This document shows, in pieces, positions 43,169 through 53,248 of a DNA stretch of 64,000 bases. Under the pieces are notes generated by a model. It searched no databases. It saw nothing but the letters and a program-made list of their open reading frames with translations, and was not told the origin of the DNA. The stretch covers positions 1-64,000 of the forward strand of contig NZ_JARGPK010000088.1 of NCBI RefSeq assembly GCF_029212575.1, read 5' to 3'. A program made the position numbers and the translations under genes. The stretch is from Antarcticimicrobium sp. (lineage in GTDB: Bacteria; Pseudomonadota; Alphaproteobacteria; Rhodobacterales; Rhodobacteraceae). Numbering within the stretch: the stretch's first letter is position 1; each line of letters starts with the position of its first letter.

Positions 43169-44824
43169 TCAGGCGAACCGCCCGTGACAGAACCATCCCG
43201 GGGACATCGTCGCGCCATGGGCATAGAACAGCCACAACCGGTCGCCGTCCCGCGTGGTGACCGCCCAGTAATCGCGCACCCCGCTGCGCCAGGCGGGATC
43301 GTCCAGCCACCATTCCGGCGCGATCCGCTCCGGCCCGGCGGCGGCCACCGCCGCCCGGTCGCGCCCGCGCCAGCGAAACCCGGCGGGCAGATCCGGCGCG
43401 TCGGGGGCGATCACCGGCTCGGGCGGCCAGAGCAGCAGCGGGCGCGGCGCGGCGGGCGCGGGCCAGGCGCCCGCCGGTTCGGACCAGGCGGCGGCCAGCA
43501 CCTGCGCGGTTTTCTCGGGGATATGGCTGGCGGCCGGGTGGCGGCGGGTGATCGCCTCCATGCCCACCCGCGCGCCCAGCCGCCCCAGCAGATCGTCCAG
43601 CGCCGCGCCGTCCTCCAGCCGGGTCCGCGCCGTCTGGCCGGCCTGCATATGGCCCACGGCGGTGCGGGCATGCACCGGCTCGGCCCGGGTGACCTCCAGC
43701 CGCAGCATGTCGATGCCGAAACCGGCGTCGATACCGTCGAGCTTCAGCTCCAGCAGCGGGCGGATGCGCGCCGGGTCGTTGCCCGGGCGGGCCAGCCCCA
43801 CGGTGATCGCCTCGGCGGCGCGGTCGGTGCGATGCGCCTCCAGCCGGACCTGCCGCGCGCCCTGCCCCGCCGCCTCCAGCCCGGCGCAGAGCCGGGGCAG
43901 CATCCGGTCGATCCCGGCCAGCAGATCGGCCCTGAGCCCGATCGGCTCGGGCAGGGTGAGCCGCACCGCGAACCGCCGCTCCGGGCGCGCCGGCGAGACC
44001 GGCTCGGGCGCGCTACCCATGGCCTGGTCCAGGCGGTGCACCAGCCCCTTGCCGAAGCGCCGCGCCAGCCCGGCGCGCGGCTGGCCCAGAAGATCGCCGA
44101 TGCGGCGCAGCCCCAGCCGGTTCAACTGCGCCACCGTGTCGGGGTCGAGCCGCAGCGCCGCCACCGGCAGCGGCGACAGCGCGCCATAGGCCTTGCCCGG
44201 GGGGGCGATCCGGGGCGCGCCCGCGCCGGTCGCGGCCAGGCCCGGCGCCGCGCCGCCGCGGGTCCAGTGCCGCCGCTTGCCGGCGCGGGAGCGGGTGGCG
44301 CGGGCCTCCTGGTCGATGGCATCGCCCGAGCGTTCCGATCCGGCCGCCTGCCCGGCGAAACGCGCCAACGCCCAGGCTGCGCCCGGGGTATCGGCCAGCC
44401 CCGCCCGCAGGCTCAGCCCCATGGCGGCGCAATCCGCCTCGGCCTGTTCCAGCAGTGCCGCCTCGCCGCCAAAGAGATGCGCGCAGCCGGTCAGGTCCAG
44501 CATCAGCCCGTCCGGGGCCTGCTCGCCCACCCAGGGGCTGAACTTGCCGGCCCAGCGCCGCAGCGCGGTCAGGAAAGCCGCCTCGCCCGCCGGATCGCGG
44601 GACCGGGTCGCCAGCCCGGCGCAGACCGCATGGGCATCGCGCAACGGCTGACCCAGGCGCAGCCCGGCCGCCTCGCCCGCCGCATCCAGCGATGCGACGA
44701 CCTGCATGTTTGCGCGCTCCTCGACCACGGCCAGCGGCCCCTCCAGCGCCCCGCGCGCCAGGCGCAGCGCCCGCTCGGCGGCAAGGCGGGGAAACCACAG
44801 CGAGAGGATCCGACGTTTCGGCAT
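43169..44824 (-). CDS. imuB: ImuB-like Y-family polymerase subunit
   Basis: A 551-residue member of the DNA polymerase Y family. ILSLWFPRLAAERALRL replaces the catalytic Asp motif of active polymerases, so it is probably non-catalytic like ImuB. DGLMLDLTGCAHLFGGEAALLEQAEADCA and RLGLRRIGDLLGQPRAGLARRFG (helix-hairpin-helix) are present, and the C-terminal domain is tryptophan-rich. ImuB normally links ImuA and DnaE2 in mutagenic repair. I start at 44824 (MPKRRIL) because upstream codons would cover a LexA box. Confidence 0.88.
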   Translation of the reverse strand: MPKRRILSLWFPRLAAERALRLARGALEGPLAVVEERANMQVVASLDAAGEAAGLRLGQPLRDAHAVCAGLATRSRDPAGEAAFLTALRRWAGKFSPWVGEQAPDGLMLDLTGCAHLFGGEAALLEQAEADCAAMGLSLRAGLADTPGAAWALARFAGQAAGSERSGDAIDQEARATRSRAGKRRHWTRGGAAPGLAATGAGAPRIAPPGKAYGALSPLPVAALRLDPDTVAQLNRLGLRRIGDLLGQPRAGLARRFGKGLVHRLDQAMGSAPEPVSPARPERRFAVRLTLPEPIGLRADLLAGIDRMLPRLCAGLEAAGQGARQVRLEAHRTDRAAEAITVGLARPGNDPARIRPLLELKLDGIDAGFGIDMLRLEVTRAEPVHARTAVGHMQAGQTARTRLEDGAALDDLLGRLGARVGMEAITRRHPAASHIPEKTAQVLAAAWSEPAGAWPAPAAPRPLLLWPPEPVIAPDAPDLPAGFRWRGRDRAAVAAAGPERIAPEWWLDDPAWRSGVRDYWAVTTRDGDRLWLFYAHGATMSPGWFCHGRFA

Positions 44825-44845
44825 GATCGGCGGAGATCCAGATTT

Positions 44846-44860
44846 GTTCCTATTTTGTTC
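44846..44860 (-). promoter_or_regulatory. LexA (SOS) box of imuB
   Basis: GTTC-N7-GTTC on the plus strand (GAAC-N7-GAAC as read toward imuB) is the alphaproteobacterial LexA consensus. It lies 22-36 bases before the imuB ATG at 44824, next to TATATGAG, a possible -10 region. It implies induction by DNA damage. Confidence 0.8.
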
Positions 44861-45028
44861 TCTCATATACTCTCCACCCGGCGGGAGTCGAGTCGCCCCG
44901 CATGGCGCGGTTCCGACCCAAACCGTCGGTTTCGACGAGGCAAGTTCCGGCCGGTCCGGCTGAATGGACATTGAAACCCGGCCCGCTTTGCCGCAGGGTC
45001 CCGGCAAATTCTTTGGAGGTATCTGACC

Positions 45029-46159
<1,131 letters not shown>

Positions 46160-46196
46160 GGCGGGATCGCATCGACCGGTTGCAGGAAGGCGAGCA

Positions 46197-46688
46197 ATGA
46201 ACAACGTGACCATCCGGCCCGCCACACGGGCCGATGACGATGCGATCTGGGCGATGCTGGAACCGGTGATCCGGGGCGGCGACACCTATGCGCTGCCGCG
46301 CGACATGACGCGCGCGGCGGCGCTTACCTATTGGTTCGCGCCCGCCAACACCGTCCTGCTGGCCGAGGCCGAGGGCGCACCTCTGGGCACCTATTACCTG
46401 AAGCCCAATGCCATGGGCGGGGGCGATCATGTCTGCAACTGCGGCTATGTCACCGCGCGCACGGCACAGGGCAAGGGCATCGCGCGCGCCATGCTGGCCG
46501 AGTCGCTCGACCGGGCGCGCGAGGTCGGGTTCCGCGCCATGCAGTACAATTTCGTGATCGCGACCAACACCCGGGCCATCGACATCTGGCAACGTGCCGG
46601 GTTCGACATCGTCGGTCGCCTGCCCGGCGCCTATCGTCACCCGGCGCAGGGCTATGTCGACGCGCTGGTGATGTTCCGTCCACTCTGA
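46197..46688 (+). CDS. GNAT-family N-acetyltransferase
   Basis: A 163-residue acetyltransferase. It begins NVTIRPATRADDDAIWAMLEPVI, with acetyl-CoA motif A ARTAQGKGIARAMLAESLDRAREVGFRAMQYN near residues 90-120 and TNTRAIDIWQRAGF. The substrate is unknown. It is 37 bases downstream of adhC, so it may share the transcript. It is not close to the three GNATs near 4 kb in sequence. Confidence 0.88.
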   Translation: MNNVTIRPATRADDDAIWAMLEPVIRGGDTYALPRDMTRAAALTYWFAPANTVLLAEAEGAPLGTYYLKPNAMGGGDHVCNCGYVTARTAQGKGIARAMLAESLDRAREVGFRAMQYNFVIATNTRAIDIWQRAGFDIVGRLPGAYRHPAQGYVDALVMFRPL

Positions 46689-46747
46689 GCCATTGCACCG
46701 GCGCGCCGGATCGTACAATTTCAATCCCGAATTGGGGAGTTTCGCCT

Positions 46748-47485
46748 ATGGCTGAAAAACCGAATACACCGCTGCTCGCGGTGCTGATCGACGCCGACAA
46801 CATCTCGGCCAAATACGCCGAGGCCATCTTCGAGGAGATCGCCTCGTTCGGAGAGGCCAGCATCCGGCGCATCTACGGCGATTTCTCCGGCGGCGCGCCG
46901 CAGGGCTGGTCCAAGGACAAGATCGCGGCGCTGGCGATCATCCCGCACCAGCAGTTCGCCAATACCACTGGCAAGAACGCCAGCGACATCGCGCTGGTGA
47001 TCGACGCGATGGACATCCTGCACTCGGGCCGGTTCGACGGTTTCGTGCTGATCTCGTCGGACAGCGATTTCACCCGGCTGGCCAGCCGCATCCGCGAACA
47101 GGGGCTGGATGTCTACGGCATGGGCATGCGCAAGACACCGGCGGCCTTCGTCAAGGCCTGCAAGCGGTTCATCTATGTCGAGAACCTGATGCAGGAGCCG
47201 CAGAAACCCAAAACCAGGACCCCGGCCAAGCCCGTGGAAAACAGCGAGGCGCCGGCGGAACTGGAAGATCCGAACAAGCTGGTGATCCGTGCCATGGACG
47301 CCATCGACCAGGAGGACGAATGGTATTCGCTGGGCCAGATCGGCCAGTTCATCACCGCCTCCAACCCTGATTTCGACACCCGCAGCTATGGCAAGAAGAA
47401 GCTGAGCGATCTGGTCAAGGAGCTCAAGCGCTTCGAGACCAAGGTCGGCGACGGCAACCAGTTGCTGGTACGGCGGGTCGACTGA
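46748..47485 (+). CDS. NYN-domain (LabA/DUF88) protein with C-terminal OST-HTH
   Basis: A 245-residue protein. The N-terminal PIN-like NYN domain has VLIDADNISAKYAEAIFEEI (metal Asp residues), GKNASDIALVIDAMDIL and GFVLISSDSDFTRLASRIREQG, consistent with RNase activity. A linker rich in Pro and Lys leads to a small winged-helix OST-HTH/LOTUS-like domain (VIRAMDAIDQEDEWYSLGQIGQFI). The target RNA is unknown. A CCGGCGCGCCGG palindrome at 46698-46709 precedes it, and TACAAT at 46714 may be a -10 element. Confidence 0.88.
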   Translation: MAEKPNTPLLAVLIDADNISAKYAEAIFEEIASFGEASIRRIYGDFSGGAPQGWSKDKIAALAIIPHQQFANTTGKNASDIALVIDAMDILHSGRFDGFVLISSDSDFTRLASRIREQGLDVYGMGMRKTPAAFVKACKRFIYVENLMQEPQKPKTRTPAKPVENSEAPAELEDPNKLVIRAMDAIDQEDEWYSLGQIGQFITASNPDFDTRSYGKKKLSDLVKELKRFETKVGDGNQLLVRRVD

Positions 47486-47524
47486 GCGCGGATATCGACT
47501 GACGCCGATCGCGCCCGCAACGGT

Positions 47525-48142
47525 TCAGGCACCGTAGCGGGCCAGGAACATGTCGACCGCGTGGCGCACCACATCCTCTTTCTCTTCCTCGGAGAATTCG
47601 GTCTGGATGCCAAAGGCCGCGCGGGTCCACAGCTTGGCCTTGCACATTTCCAGATATTGCTCGGCCGCCATCGGAATGTCCTCGATCACCAGCTCGCCGC
47701 GCGCCACCGCGCAGGTCAGGTATTCGCTGATCCGGTCCCGGCCCATCGCCGGGCCGCTGGCGTAATAGGCGCGGCCCAGTTCGGGGAAACGTTCGCGTTC
47801 GGCCACGCAGATGCGAAAGATCCGCTGCGAAAACTCGGACAGAAGAAAGGTCAGGATATGCCGTCCGGTGACGGTCAGCACCTCGCGCACGGGAAAGGAT
47901 CCGTCGATATGCGCCGAGGCCCGCTCGGCCATCAGGCCGCATTCGCTGTTGGCCACCTCCATGAACAGCATCCGCTTGTCCGGAAAATAGCTGTAGAGCG
48001 TGGCCTTGGACACGCCGGCGGCCCGTGCGATGTCATCCACGCTGGCCCCCTCGAATCCATCAGCCAGAAATACCCGGCGCGCGCCGGCCAGCACCTGATC
48101 GAACTTGCGTCCGGTCCTGACAATATCCGAAGCTTCGCCCAT
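47525..48142 (-). CDS. TetR-family transcriptional regulator
   Basis: A 205-residue repressor. The helix-turn-helix is GARRVFLADGFEGASVDDIARAAGVSKATLYSYFPDKRMLF near residues 20-60. The C-terminal ligand domain includes FSQRIFRICVAERERFPELGRAYYASG. It is divergent from mbfA with 132 bases between, and has a dyad upstream of its own start that is probably its operator. The ligand is unknown. Confidence 0.92.
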   Translation of the reverse strand: MGEASDIVRTGRKFDQVLAGARRVFLADGFEGASVDDIARAAGVSKATLYSYFPDKRMLFMEVANSECGLMAERASAHIDGSFPVREVLTVTGRHILTFLLSEFSQRIFRICVAERERFPELGRAYYASGPAMGRDRISEYLTCAVARGELVIEDIPMAAEQYLEMCKAKLWTRAAFGIQTEFSEEEKEDVVRHAVDMFLARYGA

Positions 48143-48177
48143 AGATCCCTCCGGCTGGCGCTTGGTTCCGTGATATA

Positions 48178-48185
48178 AACCGGTT
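48178..48185. promoter_or_regulatory. Candidate TetR operator core
   Basis: AACCGGTT is a perfect palindrome within ATAAACCGGTTGGTT, 36 bases upstream of the TetR start. ACCAACCGGTT-type dyads are common before TetR regulators. It is inferred from location. Confidence 0.45.
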
Positions 48186-48245
48186 GGTTCAGTTGCAACA
48201 GCAAGACGCCTGCGGACCCTTGAATATATCGGATGACCCGAATAC

Positions 48246-48262
48246 CTAGAACGAATCTAAAA
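48246..48262 (+). promoter_or_regulatory. ICE-like (Irr) site before mbfA
   Basis: CTAGAACGAATCTAAAA contains the inverted arms TAGA and TCTA five bases apart, close to the iron control element bound by Irr in alphaproteobacteria (TTTAGAA-N3-TTCTAAA). It ends 12 bases before the mbfA ATG. Irr repression under low iron is known for mbfA in related bacteria. Confidence 0.5.
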
Positions 48263-48274
48263 TGAGGCAGCACC

Positions 48275-49246
48275 ATGCAATTCTTCGCGCGCAAGCGGTT
48301 CCGCGATCTGAGCGAACAGGAAATCCTCGCCCTGGCGATCTCCTCGGAAGAGGACGACGCACAGATCTATCGCGGCTATTCCGAGCGTTTGCGCGCCGAT
48401 TACCCGGCCACTGCCAAGATGTTCGACGGCATGGCCGAGGAAGAGGACGAGCATCGCGCCCGGCTGATCGAGGCGCACAAACGGCGGTTCGGCGAAACCA
48501 TTCCGCTGATCCGGCGTGAACATGTGGCGGGCTATTACGCGCGCCGCCCCGTCTGGCTGGTGGAAAACCTCGGGATCGAACGGATCCGTGAGGAGGCCGG
48601 GATGATGGAGCGCGACGCCGAGCGCTTTTACCTCGCCGCAGCCAAGCGCAGCAGCGACGCCGCCACGCGCAAGCTGTTGGGCGATCTGGCCGCTGCCGAG
48701 GCCGGGCATCAGTACACCGCGCATCAGTTGAGCGAAACGCATCTGGACAGCGACAGCCGCGACACCGAAGAGGCGACCGCGCATCGCCAGTTCGTGCTGA
48801 CCTGGGTGCAGCCGGGGCTGGCCGGGCTGATGGACGGGTCGGTTTCCACCCTGGCGCCGATCTTTGCCACCGCCTTTGCCACCCAGGACTCCTGGACCAC
48901 CTTCCTTGTCGGTGTCGCCGCCTCGGTCGGGGCCGGCATCTCCATGGGCTTTACCGAGGCCGCCTCGGACGATGGCGAGATTTCCGGACGCGGCTCGCCG
49001 ATGAAGCGCGGGATCGCCTCGGGGGTGATGACCACGCTGGGCGGGCTGGGTCATGCCCTGCCCTACCTGATCCCGGATTTCTGGACCGCCACTGTTGTGG
49101 CGATGATCGTCGTCTTCTTCGAGCTTTGGGCGATCGCCTGGATCCAGAACCGCTATATGGAAACGCCGTTTTTCCGGGCGGCCTTCCAGGTTGTTCTGGG
49201 CGGCGCGCTGGTGCTGGCGGCCGGGATCCTGATCGGCAGCGGCTAG
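48275..49246 (+). CDS. mbfA: Membrane-bound ferritin/VIT1 iron exporter MbfA
   Basis: A 323-residue two-part protein. Residues 1-160 are a ferritin-like diiron domain with AISSEEDDAQIYRGYSERL, MAEEEDEHRARLIEAHKRRFG and EEAGMMERDAERFYL carrying the metal Glu/His residues. Residues 180-323 are a VIT1/CCC1-type membrane domain with QPGLAGLMDGSVSTLAPIFATAFA and GAGISMGFTEAASDDGEI. In rhizobia MbfA exports iron and protects against H2O2. The start follows ATGAGG. An ICE-like box overlaps its promoter region. Confidence 0.93.
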   Translation: MQFFARKRFRDLSEQEILALAISSEEDDAQIYRGYSERLRADYPATAKMFDGMAEEEDEHRARLIEAHKRRFGETIPLIRREHVAGYYARRPVWLVENLGIERIREEAGMMERDAERFYLAAAKRSSDAATRKLLGDLAAAEAGHQYTAHQLSETHLDSDSRDTEEATAHRQFVLTWVQPGLAGLMDGSVSTLAPIFATAFATQDSWTTFLVGVAASVGAGISMGFTEAASDDGEISGRGSPMKRGIASGVMTTLGGLGHALPYLIPDFWTATVVAMIVVFFELWAIAWIQNRYMETPFFRAAFQVVLGGALVLAAGILIGSG

Positions 49247-49286
49247 GCCGCTTGCGGGGGGCCGCGCCTGCGGATACCGATACAGC

Positions 49287-50216
49287 ATGATCGAGATCTT
49301 CCTCAGGACCCTGCCGTTTTTCGCCATCATCGGTCTTGGCTACTGGGCCGGGCGCAGCCGGTTCTTCAGTCAGGAGGCTACCGCCTATCTGACGAAGTTC
49401 ATCTTCTATTTCGCCCTGTCTGCGATGATCTTCCGCTTTGCCGCGAACCTGCCCCTGTCGGAGGTGTTCAACGGAAAGCTCGTGGTGGGATATCTCTGGG
49501 GCACCGCCTTTGTCTACGGCATCGCCACCGCGGTTGCCTTCCTGCGCGGGGTCGATGTGCCCACCGCCGCGATCGAGGCGCAATGCGCGGTGATCGGCAA
49601 CGTGGGGTTCCTCGGCCTGCCGATGCTGGTGCTGCTGTTCGGCGAGGCCGCGATCGGGCCGGTGATGCTGGTGCTGACGACCGATCTTGTGGTGTTTTCC
49701 TCGCTGATCGTGATGCTGATCAACGGCGGGCGCGACGGGCGGCTGAAACTCTCGACGCTGCGGTTGATGGGGCTCGGGCTGCTGCGCAACCCGATGATCA
49801 TGTCGATCGTGCTGGGCATGACCTGGTCGGCGTTGTCGCTGCCGGTGCCCGGGCCGATGAACGAGTTTCTGACCATTCTCGGCGGGGCGGCCACGCCCGG
49901 CGCGCTCTTTGCCATCGGCGCCTCGCTGGCCGGGAAATCGGCCGAGCGGGTGCAGGTCGCCGCCTGGCTGTCGGTCTCGAAACTTGTGCTGCACCCGGCC
50001 TTCGTGGCGCTGGCGGTGCTGGTTCTGTTCCCGCTCGACCGGTTTTCGGCCAGCGTCGTGATCGCCGCCGCGTCGCTGCCGGTGGCCGGCAATGTCTATA
50101 TGCTGGCACAGCACTACGGGGTGGCGCCGCACCGGGCCTCGGCGGCGATCCTGTTCTCGACCGTGGCCAGCATCCTGACGGTGCCGGTGGTGATCGCCTG
50201 GGTCACGGAGCCCTGA
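49287..50216 (+). CDS. AEC-family transporter (auxin efflux/malate permease type)
   Basis: A 309-residue membrane carrier with about 10 helices. It begins IEIFLRTLPFFAIIGLGYWAGRSRFF, followed by AQCAVIGNVGFLGLPMLVLLFGEAA and a C-terminal LPVAGNVYMLAQHYGV. AEC members move organic acids or amino acids; the substrate here is unknown. It lies 40 bases after mbfA and may be cotranscribed. Confidence 0.88.
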   Translation: MIEIFLRTLPFFAIIGLGYWAGRSRFFSQEATAYLTKFIFYFALSAMIFRFAANLPLSEVFNGKLVVGYLWGTAFVYGIATAVAFLRGVDVPTAAIEAQCAVIGNVGFLGLPMLVLLFGEAAIGPVMLVLTTDLVVFSSLIVMLINGGRDGRLKLSTLRLMGLGLLRNPMIMSIVLGMTWSALSLPVPGPMNEFLTILGGAATPGALFAIGASLAGKSAERVQVAAWLSVSKLVLHPAFVALAVLVLFPLDRFSASVVIAAASLPVAGNVYMLAQHYGVAPHRASAAILFSTVASILTVPVVIAWVTEP

Positions 50217-50222
50217 CCAGCC

Positions 50223-50245
50223 CTTCTTCTCGTTGTCAAATACTC
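50223..50245 (-). repeat. Short dispersed repeat, copy 2
   Basis: Reads CTTCTTCTCGTTGTCAAATACTC as plus-strand halves CTTCTTCTCGTTGT and CAAATACTC. It is the inverse of the element at 31702-31723 with one extra base between halves. It begins 6 bases after the AEC transporter stop. Confidence 0.6.
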
Positions 50246-50319
50246 CCGCCGGAGGCACCCGCCCTTTACCACGCCGCGCCGACCCGGTAGCCAGAAACAA
50301 ACCGAAACAGGAGTGCGCG

Positions 50320-51153
50320 ATGATGGAAACCCTGTCCGAGAATGCCGCCTTCGGCGGCGTGCAAGGCGTGTACAGGCACGCCTCCGACACCTGCCAATGC
50401 GACATGACCTTTGGCCTGTTCCTGCCGGAAGAGGCGAACGACGGGCCGGTGCCGGTGCTGTGGTATCTCTCGGGGCTGACCTGCACCCATGAGAACGCCA
50501 TGACCAAGGCCGGCGCGCAGGTCTGGGCGGCCGAGCACGGGATCGCGCTGGTGTTTCCCGACACCTCCCCGCGGGGGCCGGGCGTGGCCGATGACGAGGC
50601 CTATGACCTGGGCCAGGGCGCGGGGTTCTACGTGAACGCGACCGAAGGCCCCTGGGCGCCGCATTTCCGCATGTGGGATTACATCGCCGAAGAACTGCCG
50701 CGGGTGATCGACGCCGATTTTGCCATCGACCCGGAGCGGCAGGCGGTCACCGGGCATTCGATGGGCGGGCACGGCGCGCTGACGCTGGCGATGAACCTGC
50801 CGGGGCGGTTTCGCTCGGTCTCGGCCTTTGCGCCGATCGCCAACCCCACCGCCAGCGACTGGGGCCGCAAGCAGCTGACCGCCTATCTGGGCGAGGACGA
50901 GGCGGCCTGGGCGCGTCACGATGCCACCCTGATGATGCGCGCGGGCGGCTTCGACGGGCCGATCCTGATCGACCAGGGCGCGAATGACCAGTTCCTCGAC
51001 CTGCTGAAACCCGAGGCGCTGGCGCAGGCCATTGCCGGGCACCGACAAGAGGCGACCTTCCGCATGCAGAAAGGCTACGATCACAGCTATTTCTTCGTCT
51101 CCTCCTTCATGGAGGATCACGTCGCCTTCCACGCCGACGCGCTCTGGCGCTGA
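50320..51153 (+). CDS. fghA: S-formylglutathione hydrolase
   Basis: A 277-residue esterase D-type alpha/beta hydrolase releasing formate and glutathione from S-formylglutathione. The nucleophile Ser is in [21 protein letters not shown], the oxyanion region is [20 protein letters not shown], and the Asp and His are in [10 protein letters not shown] and [14 protein letters not shown]. Two consecutive ATGs at 50320 and 50323 follow CAGGAG. It completes formaldehyde oxidation with adhC. Confidence 0.95.
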   Translation: MMETLSENAAFGGVQGVYRHASDTCQCDMTFGLFLPEEANDGPVPVLWYLSGLTCTHENAMTKAGAQVWAAEHGIALVFPDTSPRGPGVADDEAYDLGQGAGFYVNATEGPWAPHFRMWDYIAEELPRVIDADFAIDPERQAVTGHSMGGHGALTLAMNLPGRFRSVSAFAPIANPTASDWGRKQLTAYLGEDEAAWARHDATLMMRAGGFDGPILIDQGANDQFLDLLKPEALAQAIAGHRQEATFRMQKGYDHSYFFVSSFMEDHVAFHADALWR

Positions 51154-51157
51154 GACG

Positions 51158-51616
51158 ATGGGCGCGCTCTACATCGATGCGGATGCCTGCCCGGTGAAGG
51201 CGGAGGCCGAACGCGTGGCAACGCGACACCGGATCACCATGTACGTGGTCTCCAACGGCGGGCTGCGCCCCTCGGCCAACCCGCTGGTCGAGAACGTCAT
51301 CGTCGCCGAGGGCGCGGATGAGGCCGACAAATGGATCGCGGAACGTTGCGGGCCGGGCGACGTGGTGGTGACCGGGGACATCCCGCTGGCCGCGAAATGC
51401 GTCGAGGCCGGGGCGCGGGTGCTGCGCCACAACGGCGAGGCCTTTACCGAGGCCAACATCGGCCAGCAACTGGCGATGCGCGATCTGATGGCGGATCTGC
51501 GCGCGGCAAATCCGCTGGGCGCGGGTGGCGGCGGACGCGGCTTTACAAAGGCCGACCGCTCCCGTTTTCTGGAGGCGCTGGAACGCGAGATCCGGGCGGC
51601 GGCGCGGGCCGGGTAA
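51158..51616 (+). CDS. UPF0178 (YaiI/YqxD) family protein
   Basis: A 152-residue PIN-like-fold protein. It begins [21 protein letters not shown] and has [39 protein letters not shown] and a final [20 protein letters not shown]. The acidic DADACP cluster suggests metal binding or nuclease activity, not demonstrated. It begins 4 bases after fghA stops, so the two are cotranscribed. Confidence 0.88.
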   Translation: MGALYIDADACPVKAEAERVATRHRITMYVVSNGGLRPSANPLVENVIVAEGADEADKWIAERCGPGDVVVTGDIPLAAKCVEAGARVLRHNGEAFTEANIGQQLAMRDLMADLRAANPLGAGGGGRGFTKADRSRFLEALEREIRAAARAG

Positions 51617-51695
51617 GGCGGCGGACCGGGGCCGCGTTCCGGTTACGACGACCTGTCAGAACAGGCGTCAATTCGAGGCAACGAAAGGCAGCACC

Positions 51696-52319
51696 ATGCA
51701 ACCACAGGCGGTGATTTTCGACATCGGCAACGTCCTGATCGAATGGCAGCCGGAACGGTTTTACGACGCCGAGATCGGCGAGGCGCGCCGCCGCGCCATG
51801 TTCTCCAAGGTCGATCTGCACGGGATGAACGACGAGGTTGACCGCGGCGGCAATTTTACCCAAGTCGTCTTAGCCACCGCCGAGCGCTATCCCGAATGGC
51901 GCGAAGAGATCCGCATGTGGCATGACCGCTGGCTGGAGATGGCCGCGCCCGAGATCCCGCATTCGGTCCGCCTGCTGCGGGCGCTGCGGGCCCGGGGCGT
52001 GCCGGTCTTCGCGCTGACCAATTTCGGCGTGCAGACCTTTGACGACATTGCGGCGCCGCATTACCCGTTCCTGTCGGAATTCGACCGCGCCTATGTGTCC
52101 GGCCACATGAAGACGATCAAGCCCGAGCCGCGCATCTACGAGATGGTCGAGGCGGATTGCGGCATCGCGCCCGGCGCGTTGATCTTTACCGACGACCGGC
52201 CCGACAATATCGACATGGCCGCCAGCCGGGGCTGGCAAACCCATCTGTTCACCGGCCCGCAGGGTTGGGCCGACCGGCTGGTCGCCGCCGGCCTGCTGAC
52301 CAAGGAGGACGCGACATGA
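51696..52319 (+). CDS. HAD-superfamily hydrolase (YihX-like)
   Basis: A 207-residue HAD phosphatase. The motif I region is VIFDIGNVLIEWQPERFYD with the nucleophile Asp9, motif II is FALTNFG, motif III is the Lys of HMKTIKPEPRIYEMV, and motif IV is FTDDRPDNIDMAASRG. It resembles YihX-type sugar phosphatases. The ATG at 51696 follows GAAAGGCAG, and its stop overlaps the next start by 4 bases. Confidence 0.88.
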   Translation: MQPQAVIFDIGNVLIEWQPERFYDAEIGEARRRAMFSKVDLHGMNDEVDRGGNFTQVVLATAERYPEWREEIRMWHDRWLEMAAPEIPHSVRLLRALRARGVPVFALTNFGVQTFDDIAAPHYPFLSEFDRAYVSGHMKTIKPEPRIYEMVEADCGIAPGALIFTDDRPDNIDMAASRGWQTHLFTGPQGWADRLVAAGLLTKEDAT

Positions 52320-53242
52320 GCACGACCATACCCATCATCCCCTTCGACGCGGGCGAAAAGCTGCTCGACTGGCTGGACCTGACCGAGGCGCTGGCCGACG
52401 GTCATGACCTGCCCCGCGCCGAGATCGCCGACAGCTTTCTCTACCGCGATCCCGATACGCTGCTGAACCGCGCCGCATGGATCGACGGGCTGGGCAGCCT
52501 GGTCAAGACCGCCACGGTGTTTCCGCGCAACCCCGAGCACGGGGTGCCGATGGTCAACGGCGGGGTGAGCCTTTATTCCGACCTAGACGGCACGCTGGAG
52601 GCGCTGGTGGATTTCCACCTAGTGACCAAGTGGAAGACCGCCGGCGACAGCCTGCTGGCGGCCCGCCGCCTGGCCCGCCCCGACAGCGCGCGGATCGTGA
52701 TCGCCGGCGCCGGCACCGTTGGCCGATCGCTCTGCGAGGCCTTCGCCGAGGCCTTTCCCGAGGCGCGGATTTCGCTCTGGAACCGGACCGTGGCCAAGGC
52801 CGAGGCGCTGGCGCGTGAGATCGGCAGCGTCGATGTCGCCCCCGACCTGGAGGCGGCGGTACGGCAGGCCGATATCGTGGTCAGCGCCACCATGTCCTCG
52901 GAGCCGCTGATCAAGGGCGACTGGCTGCACCCGGGCCAGCACATCAACCTGATCGGCGCCTATCGCCCCGACATGCGCGAGGCCGATGACGTGGCGCTGC
53001 AACGGGCGAAGATCTATGTCGACAGCCGCGACACCACCATCGGCCATATCGGCGAGATCCAGATCCCGCTGGACCGGGGTGTGATCACCGAGGCGGACAT
53101 CCTTGCCGATTTCTACCAACTCGACGCCTTTGAGCAGGGCGGTGCTGACGATATCACCCTGTTCAAGAACGGCGGCGGCGCGCATCTGGACCTGATGACC
53201 AGCCGCTATATCCTCGATCGCTGGGAAGCGGCGCAGACGTAA
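52316..53242 (+). CDS. Ornithine cyclodeaminase/mu-crystallin family enzyme
   Basis: A 308-residue Rossmann enzyme. The NAD site is IVIAGAGTVGRSLCEAFAEAFPEARISLWNRT near residues 123-155. The substrate region has LLNRAAWIDGLGSLVKTATVFPRNP, with the catalytic Asp region in YVDSRDTTIGHIGE. Members act as ornithine cyclodeaminase or as delta1-pyrroline-2-carboxylate reductase; the sequence does not decide. It is translationally coupled to the HAD gene. A palindromic repeat follows 6 bases after its stop. Confidence 0.85.
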   Translation: MSTTIPIIPFDAGEKLLDWLDLTEALADGHDLPRAEIADSFLYRDPDTLLNRAAWIDGLGSLVKTATVFPRNPEHGVPMVNGGVSLYSDLDGTLEALVDFHLVTKWKTAGDSLLAARRLARPDSARIVIAGAGTVGRSLCEAFAEAFPEARISLWNRTVAKAEALAREIGSVDVAPDLEAAVRQADIVVSATMSSEPLIKGDWLHPGQHINLIGAYRPDMREADDVALQRAKIYVDSRDTTIGHIGEIQIPLDRGVITEADILADFYQLDAFEQGGADDITLFKNGGGAHLDLMTSRYILDRWEAAQT

Positions 53243-53248
53243 GTAAGC

